Shown piece after piece: positions 22,649-32,606 of a stretch of 64,000 nucleotides of DNA. The notes below the pieces were generated by a model, which ran no database searches, was not told the DNA's origin, and worked only from the letters and a program-made list of their open reading frames with translations. The stretch is from assembly GCA_910574455.1 (NCBI GenBank), contig CAJSYZ010000002.1, positions 5,543,671 to 5,607,670 of the forward strand. Reading direction: 5' to 3'. The DNA is from Trichaptum fuscoviolaceum (taxonomy: Eukaryota; Basidiomycota; Agaricomycetes; Hymenochaetales; Trichaptaceae). Made by a program: the position numbers and the translations under genes. Within the stretch, counting starts at the first letter, position 1. Every line of letters starts with the position of its first letter.

Positions 22649-25362
22649 ATGGCCGACGCGTTGTCGTTATCGAAAGACCTACTGGTGATAGGGAAAAATA
22701 TTCTTGAAGCGATTGAACCAGTAAGCAACTTCTTTGCTACAGACTCAGTGAGCCCACAATTTACTCTTCACAGCTCAAAGTGAATCGGAAAACATCTGTG
22801 ATGACTTAGCCCGGGATCTGGTCAAAGATACGTTGGAGCTCATGCGCAAAAGACAACATTACACTGGTGATTATCCTGAGTTGGACAGATCCTTGAAGGG
22901 CTTGATCAAGTGCGCTGTAACTCATCAGCATGCATAATTATTTCTCTCTGACTGACTCTTCTCCTTATGATCCAGAGGGCTCAAGTCAACTCGCGTGAAA
23001 TATGAAGCTCATATCCCCAAATCCTACAAAGTGGAATTCAAACGAGCGGTCAGCTGGGGCAAGAATGTTTATAAAGCGGACTCCGTCAAAATGAGTCTAG
23101 GCCAAGATGAAGATTGAAAAGATACGCAAACGAGTTGAGAATGCACAATAGGATTTCTTGGTCTGTTGCTGATAACAACACCCTATACTTTCAGATACTA
23201 ATTATCACAATAACAGGTGAAGAATGCGCTTTCCACGGCACTGACCGTAGAGGACGTGAAGGGGTCTGTATCAGAAATGCAGGTGGATATACGCTTTCTG
23301 GTTGATGTGGCTAAGGGAGATGCGAAAGAGGCAAGCAAGATATTTGGTGTTGATCGGATGACAGCGGAGCAAAGACGAAGAGCACTTCGCAAGACTACGC
23401 TTGTACGTTAATAAGGTTTCCTTGTCTCTTTGACCAAAGCTTACGCTTGTTACTTTGCAGGACCTCTCGGTCACCACGAAAGACGAAAACCTCTTCATCC
23501 TCCAGCTGAAGATCCGTACGCTTCAGGCAGCTTTAGACTCCGGCGCTCCTTCCCTCTACAATGATTCTAGTTCACAGACGATGCAAGAATACAACCCAGA
23601 TCCAAACGATCCTTTCTATGATGTCCACAGTGACCCTTCCGGTACATGGTAGCGTCAGGACGCTTTGATAGAAACAATCAGCTTGCTGAGCATCCTCCAG
23701 AACCCAGAGTCCATGGCAGGCACACCAGCAGTCGTATTGTTCATCAGAGCAGATAAGCTGACGTGGTCTCTGCTTGCGCTTGGTCTGCGTAAGGAAGCCT
23801 TACGGCTCTGCTTGGTAGCACATAGTGTCGTCCGAAACGTAACGAAAACCAATCAGGAGGTCTATCAAGGCTATCTTGCAGAGTCCCTCCTGACCCTATC
23901 GGCTTGTCAGCGCGATATGGGCAATCTGAGCGAGGCACTGTCCGTGACCGAGGAGTCGGTGAAGATTTATAGATCACTAGCTCAGATACACCCGGAGGCG
24001 TTTAACACAGAGCTGGCGAGGGCTCTGGACATCCTAGCTGTAAATCTCAATGACGCAGGGAGGGTGGAGGATGCCCTTGTTATGATCCAGGAACCAGTGA
24101 AAATTCGTCGAGCGCTGGCGGAAACGAGACCAGACGCGTACTTCCCGGCTCTCGCAGTGTCCTTGAACAATCTGGCAATCTTCCTCAGTCGTGCCGGAAA
24201 GAATGAGGAGGCGCTGGCTGCAATCCGAGAAGCGGTGGAGATGTACCGAGTGCTGGCCGAGGCGTCCTCAGCGTTCATCCCTGCCCTTGCAGATGCCCTG
24301 AATACCCTTTCGAACCGTCTTAGCGAGGTTGGGAAACCGGATGAGGCGCTTGTTGCAATCGAAGAAGCGGTGAAAATTCGTAGAGCACTGGCTGGGATGA
24401 ATGCGGATGCATTCAGTCCAGCACTCGCAGATTCTCTGAACAATCTATCGAGCGTACTCAAGGAGGCAGGCAGGCAGGGGGAAGCATTGACTGCATCGGA
24501 GGGGGCGGTGGATACGTATCGAGCGCTGGTCAAGATAAACTCTGAGGCGTTCAGCTCAGATCTCGCCATGGCTCTATATAACCTGTCCTTCCGGCTCAGG
24601 GATGCTGGAAGAAACGAGGAAGCACTTACTGCAATCCAGGAATCGGCAGACTTGTATCGAGTGCTGGCCGAAAGGAACCCAGATACTTTCAACTGGTATC
24701 TCGGGGACGCTCTGAACAATTTATCTGAGCATCTTGCCCGCGCGGGAAAAGACAAAGAAGCATTGACCGCGATTCAGGTATCAACAAAGGTCCGGAGAGT
24801 ACTGGCGGATAGAAACCCAGATAGATACAATCGGTTCCTGGCGAGTTCTCTGAACGATCTGTCCCTTCGTTTCTGCATCGCAGGACTGAAGGAGGACGCG
24901 GTCGCCCCCATCCAAGAAGCGGTAGCGCTTCGACGAGCGCTGGTCAGATTAAATCCAGATGTGTCGATGTACAGCTCAGATCTCGCACAGTCTCTGAACA
25001 ATCTCTCAAACCGTCTCAGCGACGTAGGAAGGAAGGAAGAGGCCCTTGTTCCGATACTGGAGGCAGTGGAGATACGGAAAGCTTCTTCAGCTGAGGCAAA
25101 CCCGGTGAAGTTCAATCAAATCCTTGCTCGGTCTCTGAGAACCCTATCATTCCATCTTGGCAACGTAGGCAAAGCAGAAGAAGCCGCCGTTACGATGGAG
25201 GAAGTAGTGGGTCTGTACAGGCGACTTTTTGATGAGCAACCTGACGTTTTTCGGGTGGATCTCGCGGATGCACTCGACGTTTTCCGAAATTACCTCCAGG
25301 CAGCGGGGAGAACAGATGAGGCCCAGAGTGTGAGTGAAGAGGCCCGCCGGATTCGGACCTAA
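22649..25362 (+). pseudogene. Dead copy of the TPR gene at 32624-35326
   Basis: It follows the family exon plan (exon 1 22649-22720, MADALSLSKDLLVIGKNILEAIEP) and is highly similar, introns included, to the minus-strand gene 32624-35326. Defects relative to that copy are: a 1-nt deletion in exon 2 (about 22794), a 16-nt insertion in exon 3 (about 23089-23104), CAG to TAG at 23149-23151 in exon 3, and CAG to TAG at 23650-23652 in the linker (GTW-stop-RQD). After 23653 the TPR region (about 11 units) is still open to TAA at 25360-25362. A short product starting downstream is conceivable but would lack the helical bundle. The two copies form the arms of a large inverted repeat about 7.2 kb apart. 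Confidence 0.88.
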
Positions 25363-25380
25363 TTCATTTTCCCTTTCTTC
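22649..25380 (+). repeat. Left arm of a 2.7-kb inverted duplication
   Basis: This segment matches 32607-35326 in inverted orientation, covering five exons, their introns and a few dozen bp beyond each end (for example CCACAACTCATCGA upstream of the ATG and TTTTCCCTTTCTT after the stop). The MITE at 25383 sits just past the end of this arm and is absent from the other arm. Confidence 0.85.
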
Positions 25381-25382
25381 TA

Positions 25383-26146
25383 CAGCGGGTTACCAAAAAT
25401 GATCGTCACCCCCTGGTTGTGACGCACTTTCTCGGAACATATCTTCCTCTTGCTTTTGTACCTTCGGTGTCTGAGTAATATTATTAGCAAGCTTTGTTAA
25501 TTAGAAAACATAAAAAATCAGGAAGAGCCTGCTTTGCAGTCGAGGGAAATGAGTGCTTTAGTACCGTGGGAAAACACTCATAAGGACAAAGTTGCGGATA
25601 TGTTGAATTTTCTGTGACAGAACCCACAAATCAATCACTGTTCTAATTTCATGGAACGCACTGTTAGATGTTCTAATATATAACATAAATTTATCAAGAG
25701 CATTTATCCCGGAGTTTAGAAGTTATTACAGAATGAAACTCATATACAAGAATTAAAACCAAATTTTGGCTTTATTTGGTACTTTTTGGGATTCAGCACT
25801 TTCCAAAGGTCATGCAAGCGTTATCTGGACATGAAGATCCTACCATAGGTTATGCAGACATGCAGCTATATGCTGTGAAATTTTGAAGCTGCTTGGGTCC
25901 GAAATGAGAGTTTCCGGTAGCATATAAAGACAAAAATGATGCCAAATTAAGTAACTCCGAGAACACAGAAAGTCCTCGCTATCTTCTTACTTTCGTTGAG
26001 AATGTCTTTCATTTCTATACTGTTATACATAGAATGAAGATGTCATTATGCATAAATATTTATAGAATTTTTACTGCTGTGTGGAGATAACAAAACTCGA
26101 AAAACCATAAATCAGGGGGGTGACGATCATTTTTGGTAACCCGCTG
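25383..26146. mobile_element. 764-bp non-autonomous mariner-type element (MITE)
   Basis: The ends are perfect inverted repeats of about 31-34 bp, starting CAGCGGGTTACCAAAAATGA on both strands. The element is flanked by TA dinucleotides (25381-25382 and 26147-26148), the target duplication of Tc1/mariner-type transposons. The interior is AT-rich with no transposase frame, so it needs a transposase in trans. It inserted 20 bp after the stop codon of the dead TPR copy. The perfect termini imply recent activity. Confidence 0.88.
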
Positions 26147-26184
26147 TACTAAATTATCAACCCATACCTTGCGATGCTGCTGAT

Positions 26185-26790
26185 TAAACTGTCTCCTGTC
26201 TGACTGACATGGGGAGGAAGGCGAAGCGTTCGCTGCCATACAGGAAGTGGAAGAAATGCACGGAACGCTGGCCGAAACGATGAGCTCAGAAGCATTTGGC
26301 CTCGACCTTGCGCGCTCGCTGAACACACTCTCCAATTGTCTCAGGGAAGCTGGGCGGCGGCAAGAGGCTCTCGTTGCCATCCACACGATCCAGAGAAGGT
26401 TGACGAAGAATTCCGTGTCGTTTAATCCGGTCCTTGAGAGAATCTGATAAACCTTTCTGTGAGCGCGGTGGAAAGGAAAGACGAGGCGCTGACTGCGAAC
26501 GAAGCAGGCGATCTACCGAGCACTGGCGGAGTCAGATGCACTCAGCCTATGCCTCGCGCTGTGTCTCAACAACCTGTCATTCCGCCTGAGCGATGAGGGA
26601 ATCCGTGACGATCCATCGAGCACTGACGGGATAAACCCAGATATCTTTGAGCAGCCTGTTTATGCGCCTCCGTGACACCAGAGCCTGAGACAAGGAGCCT
26701 GGACAAGCGCTCGCAGCTAGCGAGGAAGCGGTGCTTTTGTACAGGCGGTGGTATGGACGATGTGCGGTTTTCTTCTGTCGTTTATCTGTA
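26185..26790 (+). pseudogene. Decayed fragment of a TPR gene
   Basis: Readable in shifting frames are GEAFAAIQEVEEMHGTLAETMSSEAFG, DLARSLNTLSNCLREAGRRQEALVAI, a RLS-A-V region and QALAASEEAVLLYRRWYGR. These match, in order, the last five repeats and the C-terminal YGRYPEFFC block of the gene at 19614-22207, with several indels and stops. No N-terminal part is present. It lies directly downstream of the MITE and probably dates from an older tandem duplication. Confidence 0.8.
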
Positions 26791-26799
26791 TCCAATTGT

Positions 26800-28227
26800 G
26801 AACTTGGAATCCGGACGAAAACACATATGTAGTATGAAGTGTATAACATATCTTAAGACACAGTAGTTTTGAGGTCCGGAGATGCCATTTACTGGCATTT
26901 GAAAAAGAGTTACGAATAATGTACGGAAAGGGGAAGCATGGGGTGATCTTAGCAGGTTGTTGATGTTCTGAGACTTCAAAGTTCGGATAGCCAGCTAATA
27001 ACTGATATGTCGTTTATAGGGATACGGGTATAACCCCTGCTTGTATATCACGAATACAGGCCAGCCGCACGTCTTTGAAAGATATCAGCGCATATTGCGT
27101 TCTCAAATTGGTGGGAGTACATGCAGGAACACATGTACATACATGGATCTACGAGCTCTGCATCGCATTTTCGGATATGGCATCTACTTCGGCCGTCTAC
27201 CTAAATAAGAGAAAGAGCAAGCGATAGGGACTTTAGGGAACAAGTGGCGATGAAAGATGGGACGGCGGGCATATCGGTGATCGCCTGCGTGAATGATATG
27301 CAATGGTTGAGGGGCCGTCGGGTTGCTTATGAGGTATATTGAGCTCGGAGGTTGTATCTGGTATCTGAGAGTCGTTAGACAACGGCATTAACGTTTACGC
27401 AACCCACTCTCGGTGTAACCATCCACCCTTTAATCATCTTCCCATTGCTCTGACCCCCCTGAAATACTTAACGTCGCGAGACAGGTTGCGGAGACCAATG
27501 AGGGGATAACAGAGAGGGTCTGTAGTGAGTAGCCGTGATCTACATACGAACGGGGCCAGCACAGGGATGTGCATTCGAATATCGTGGTATTTGTTGCGTG
27601 AAGTCCACAAGTCGTAAGAAGAGGCAATTGATGATAATCAACTGCGGCTGAAATGATTGTATCCAGACATCTCCGAGTCTGATATCGGCTCGCGAGAATT
27701 CATATTCTATTAGAGTCGTGGGTTGGAGCCGACTTGGATTCAGATTTGCCTTCCAATGAGAGCACATACAGAAAGGTACCTTCACGACATGATAATCCAA
27801 CTATAAGAGTACCCGACTGTAGCAATTAAAAACACCACAGCTTCAAGTTCTGAAGTTCTCAGGGCTACCCAGTTCCGGGGTCCGTAAGCACCGGTATCGT
27901 TTATTTAGAGCTGACAGGATCTGTAACGGAAATAAGGGTGTCAAATTAGGGATGCTTGTACCAATTTGGTCAATGTTATTTGATTTTGATTTCAGCGGTG
28001 CCAGACGTCGTGGGATCAATGATCGAGTAAAATGATTGGCGATGGTCGACCCTGAAAGAAGTGATGATGGGTCAACGCTCAGGCTGAGCGCACTGGCAGA
28101 GTCTGTCCCAGTCGCATACGTTCGCCAACCCCACTTTGTCATCGCTTCACCCCCGCGCCTCTGGCACTGGCTGCCTCCTTGCTTTCTTTCTCCATCGTCG
28201 TCGACCGAAGGCTCGACACTACCAAGA
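26800..28227. other. Intergenic, no gene recognised
   Basis: About 1.4 kb between the TPR fragment and the second glutaminase-like gene. Open frames are short and without motifs. The last 200 bp before ATG 28228 are open in the coding frame but have no signal-peptide or family features, so they are treated as 5' untranslated. Confidence 0.45.
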
Positions 28228-31200
28228 ATGTCGCCCTCATCGTTCGAGTCGCGGCGCTGGCACGGTTGCTCATCGTCTCTCTATGCTTACTTTAATCTTC
28301 TGTTGCTATCATCAATTATCTCTCATGTCGGTGCGCAGTGGACTGCATCTCCCTTCAATCCTCCAGCTCTCCCGCTTGCTGTACGGAGCCCGTATCTGAA
28401 CACATGGCTGCAACAAGGACCTAACCCCGCCCCGGCGAGTGCCTTCTGGCCAGGAACCTGGACTCAAGTGGTGAGCTTTTTAAAAATTTCTTTTCTGTGG
28501 CAGAAGACAAGGATGGGACGGTGGCAACAATGTCAAAGAGGGGAGAGATGGAGGGGGAATACAGTCAGCGGAGCAGCATCAGGCTTCGATGGAAGTTACA
28601 TCTGCGCATGTTCTCCATCGTCGTTTACACTGCCTACCTGTCTCGCGCGGTGATGTACTTTCTCACAAAAGACATTTATATCTCTGGCGCAGACAAGGAA
28701 AGGATGCTAACGATGATGTCGAGGGGAGGAAATCTGTCGGACGCACGACATCAATTATTGTCACATTTACACCTGTCTTCTACTCTATCGATATACTGGC
28801 CCCGTCTATCCCTCACATCTACGTTTCGTGATACATTTTCACTTGTGACATCGCACCATTCAGTGTCTGCGACTATCTTTGGTCTGTGATAGGGTAGCGA
28901 CAATGATGTCGAGCGGAGGAAATATTTCGGTGCAGGTAATTGAGCAGAAAGGGCTGCGATGGACGCGACTGTTCTCCATGACCCGTCATCGTTCATCATA
29001 TCTGCCCTCTCAATACGCCTCCGTCCGCCTGCATTTTGTGATTTTCGTTCTCCCATGAGATAACGCATCATTCAGGGGACTATCTTTGTTTAACAAGGAC
29101 AAGATGGTAGTAACAATGTCGAATGGAGGAAATCCGTCTGACGCAAGGGAATCGAGCTCGATATGTGTCCCATTTTCATCTGTTCTCTGCCCTCTCGATA
29201 CGCAGGCTCCATCGCGTTCATTTTCTCCCGCGGGACGACGCATCATTCAGAATCCTATCTTCTGTAGGTAGACAAACAACATCAGGGGAAACCTGTCGGA
29301 TACAGGGAGTTGAGCAGCATCAGTCACGATGGATGTTACGTTTGCGCATGTTTTCCATTTTCGTTTGTAATGTCTGCCCTCCTCCGTTTGTCTCGACAAT
29401 GACATTCTTTCTCCCAAGAGAAATCTGGGGAAGACAAGTATAGGATGTGGGCAATGATGTCGAGCGGAGGAAATCCGTAATGCACTGAATCTGAAACAGC
29501 AGCGAACGGTCTCACATTTGCATCTTTTCTCTGACCCTCCGTCCACTTTTTACGATATATTTTCTCCATTCCAGTAAAGCTATATACCCTTTCTAACACC
29601 ACTTCTTCAGATTACTGGATGGTACGCAGCAGTCAAAGTTGATGCGAACACATGCCAGGTCATTGGCGATGCGAACATCGCAGGCACGAAGCAGGCTAAC
29701 CAAACCGCCGTCGAGTTTACGCCGACGAGGACGAGCTTTCTTTTCCAATGCTTCAGCGTCACCGTCAACGCGACATTTCTCAGCCCTGTCTCGCCAAACG
29801 ACCTCAGCCGGCTATCCATGCCGTTCTCTTACTTCTCCATGACGGCGACGCCGACGGACGGTCAAGCGCACATCATCAACATGTACTCCGACATCTCGGG
29901 AGAATGGCTCTCCGGTGACCCTGGGTCGATTATGTCGTGGACGACGACTGGCGTTGATAACAACTATATCATCCTCGCCGCGCAGCTGCAGAATGCACAG
30001 CCGTTCCAGGAGATCGCGGACCACGCACAGGATGGCACGAGCTACTATGCGATGAAAGCCAGCCAGCCCGGAGCCCAAGTCACCTGGCAGCTTTCAGGTC
30101 ACATCGACACACGAACGGCCTTCGCAAACGCAACGTTGAGCAGCGCGGCGGACCCGGCGTCCGCCTTCCGCGCCATCAACAACAATTTCCCCGTACTCGC
30201 CATCGCTGTGTCTTTAGGCTCCATCCCAGCTGGCACGACCTCCCTCGAAGCTGTGTGGACGCTCGGTCTTGTGCGTGACCCTGCCGTGCAGTACATGAAC
30301 CCGTCAGGCCTCGTCGAGAAACGACACCCATACTTCCTCTCTGCCTTCTCCGACCAGCTCACGGCTGTGCGTTTCGTGATCGACGACTACACAAACGCGC
30401 TGAGCTCCGCAATAGCGCTCGATGCGCAGATCCTAGCCGCTGGGCTTCGCTACTCGCAGGAGTACGCTGATCTGCTCACTTTGGCGACCCGCCAGGCGCT
30501 CGCTGCACTTGATGTCACACTAGTGCAGAACTCTGATGGCTCATGGAATGGGACGGACATCAAGGCGTTTATGAAGAACATGGGCTCCGTTGGTGCGACC
30601 AGCGGCGTGAACGCTGTGGATGTCATGTACGCTGCGTTCCCCGTCTACATGTACCTCAACCCCGAGCTCGGCGGATACCTCCTCAAGCCTCTGCTGGAGT
30701 ACCAGGACTCAAGCCTCTACCAACTCCCCTACGCGGCACAGAACATCGGATCTGCGTACCCGAACGCAACAGGCGATGGCTTGAATCAGCAGCACCAGTT
30801 CGGCATCGAGGAGTCTGCAAACATGCTGCTCATGACGCTCGCACACGCACAGGCATCTGGGAATGGCACGCTCATCAGCCGCCACTACACCCTGCTTAAG
30901 AAATGGGCAGACTACCTCGTCAGCACGGCGCTGACGCCGAACAATCAGCTGTCGCCAGACAAGCTGACGCTTGCGAGTAGCAATATGACGAATGTTGCGC
31001 TCAAGGGCATCCTCGGTATCGCTGCGATGGGAAAGATAAATAAGTACGCAGGTGTGAAGGATGATACGTATGCAAACACTGCGAGCAGCTATATCAATCA
31101 GTGGGCCACACTTGCCACTGCGTCGGACAACTCGCACCTCCTTATGACCTATGGCTCTCAGTCCAGCAGCGGGCTCGTTTACAACTTGTATTATGACCAG

Positions 31201-32286
31201 CTCTTGCAGCTAAACCTTGTGCCGCAGCAGATCTACGACATCCAAACTGTCTTCCTCAACAACGAGGCACCGCAGAGCTCATTTGGGCTGCCTCTAGACA
31301 ACACCGACTCGACGAGCACGCGCTCGGACTGGATGCTGTTCTCTGCAGCGGCGGTCACACACAGCACGACGCGCGATTTCATGGTGAAGCAGGTGCACAA
31401 CACGGTGCTGGCGAACCAGACGAACCACCCGTTCTGTGCGGCGTACGACCCAACGAGCGCGGGATGCAAGGGCGGGCAGAACAGCCCGGCGCAGGGCGCG
31501 ATGTTCGCGCTGCTGGCGCTGAACGGGACGATCAAATCGAGCATCAGCCTGCCATTAGACGGGAGCACGATCCCTGGCCTCGGGGCGTCGAAGAAGAGCA
31601 ACGGCGGTGCGATCGCGGGCGGGGTAATCGGCGCGCTCGCGGTCGTCGCTCTGGCCGGTGCGGCCTTCTTCTTCTACAGACGCAGGAAGCAGCGGATCCA
31701 CGACCCGGAGTTCTTCCACTCGGACAAAATCAACAGCGGGAAGCCGCCCGGGTTCGGGTCGAACCAACAATTCGAGCCGCTCCCGTACGGCAGCGAGGTC
31801 GGGAACACGTCGCATGCGGGGGGCGTCACGAGCGCCGACTCGTTGCGGTACTCTGCGTCGGGCGGGCCAGGCGGCGCGTACACGCTCTCGTACAACGACA
31901 CCGCGAACGCCGGAAACGCGCATCAGTACCAGCCGGTGTCGCCGACAGAGATGACGCACTCGGTGTATGTGGGCGGGCCCGAAGCGCGCAACGTGCGCGA
32001 CAGCGCGTACTTCCGCACGCGCGGGCAGAGCGTGAGCGAGAGTGATATTGGACCAAGCGCGTCGCAGGTCGGCGCGCCTTCTGCTGTGTCGTCGTCTTCG
32101 CAACCCCTACCACCACTACCACCCGGTGCCGCTGACCCGACGCCGCAGGTCATACTCGCGAAACAGACGCTGCTGAACGAGGAGCTGCGCAGCGAGGTGG
32201 ATAACCTGCGGCGGGATCTTGAGCGGATCCGCTATGCGCACTTGCCTGAAGAAGCACCGCCGAGTTATGAGGAGCCTCATGTCTAG
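28228..32286 (+). CDS. Membrane-anchored glutaminase-like protein (GtaA family), intron-poor copy
   Basis: Two exons, 28228-28470 and 29611-32286, give 972 residues; the single intron is about 1.1 kb. The protein has an N-terminal signal sequence (YFNLLLLSSIISHVGAQ), then WTASPFNPPALPLAVRSPYL, and the DUF5127/DUF4965/DUF1793-type blocks (MYSDISGEWLSGD, RAINNNFPVLAIA, VDVMYAAFPVYMYLNPELGG, NIGSAYPNATG, ESANMLLMTLAHAQ, QSSFGLPLD, NHPFCAAYDP). Near residue 740 there is a transmembrane segment (GGAIAGGVIGALAVVALAGA) followed by FFFYRRRKQ, then a Ser/Gly/Pro-rich cytosolic tail and a short coiled coil (NEELRSEVDNLRRDLERI). This topology puts the glutaminase-like domain outside the cell. The coding region is GC-rich relative to its neighbours. 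ATG 28228 is chosen because the preceding residues do not fit a signal peptide. Confidence 0.85.
28500..29480 (+). repeat. Degenerate repeats of about 165-215 bp inside the large intron
   Basis: A motif close to AATGATGTCGAGCGGAGGAAAT recurs at about 28710, 28898, 29113 and 29452, with weaker copies near 28525 and 29280. Each is followed by CTGTCGGA-like and, further on, by TTCTCCAT...CTGCCCTC...TTTCTCxC blocks. Spacing is 165-215 bp. It expands this intron to over 1.1 kb where introns nearby are 50-60 nt. Origin unknown. Confidence 0.65.
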
Positions 32287-32606
32287 TCTCCCTGCCTATC
32301 TTATTTTTTGACGTCCTATCTGATTCACTTTCCTTTGTATAGTGCTCATACTCCTTTACCACTTTCGTCGGGTTCCTTTTGCTGATTTTTCTCGCTTTGC
32401 CGTTCGTTTTCGGACTACATACTTGTACATACCGAGACCAACAACCAACACTCGTTACTCGTGAAAATTATGTACAACATTGTACACTCGACGTAAACAT
32501 TTATATAGCATACGATAACTTGATTACAATAATGTAAAAATGAGGGCTATGGTATATATCCAGCAAGGTATAAAAGATGGGATCTCGTTAAAGTGGAAAA
32601 GCTTCA

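Noticed and set aside
27843..28142. 99-residue minus-strand frame upstream of the second glutaminase gene
   Set aside because: No motif, composition like intergenic DNA, and it lies in the likely promoter and 5' untranslated region.
31464..32103. Arg-rich frames on both strands over the end of the second glutaminase gene
   Set aside because: They are GC-rich shadows of the membrane anchor and cytosolic tail coding region.
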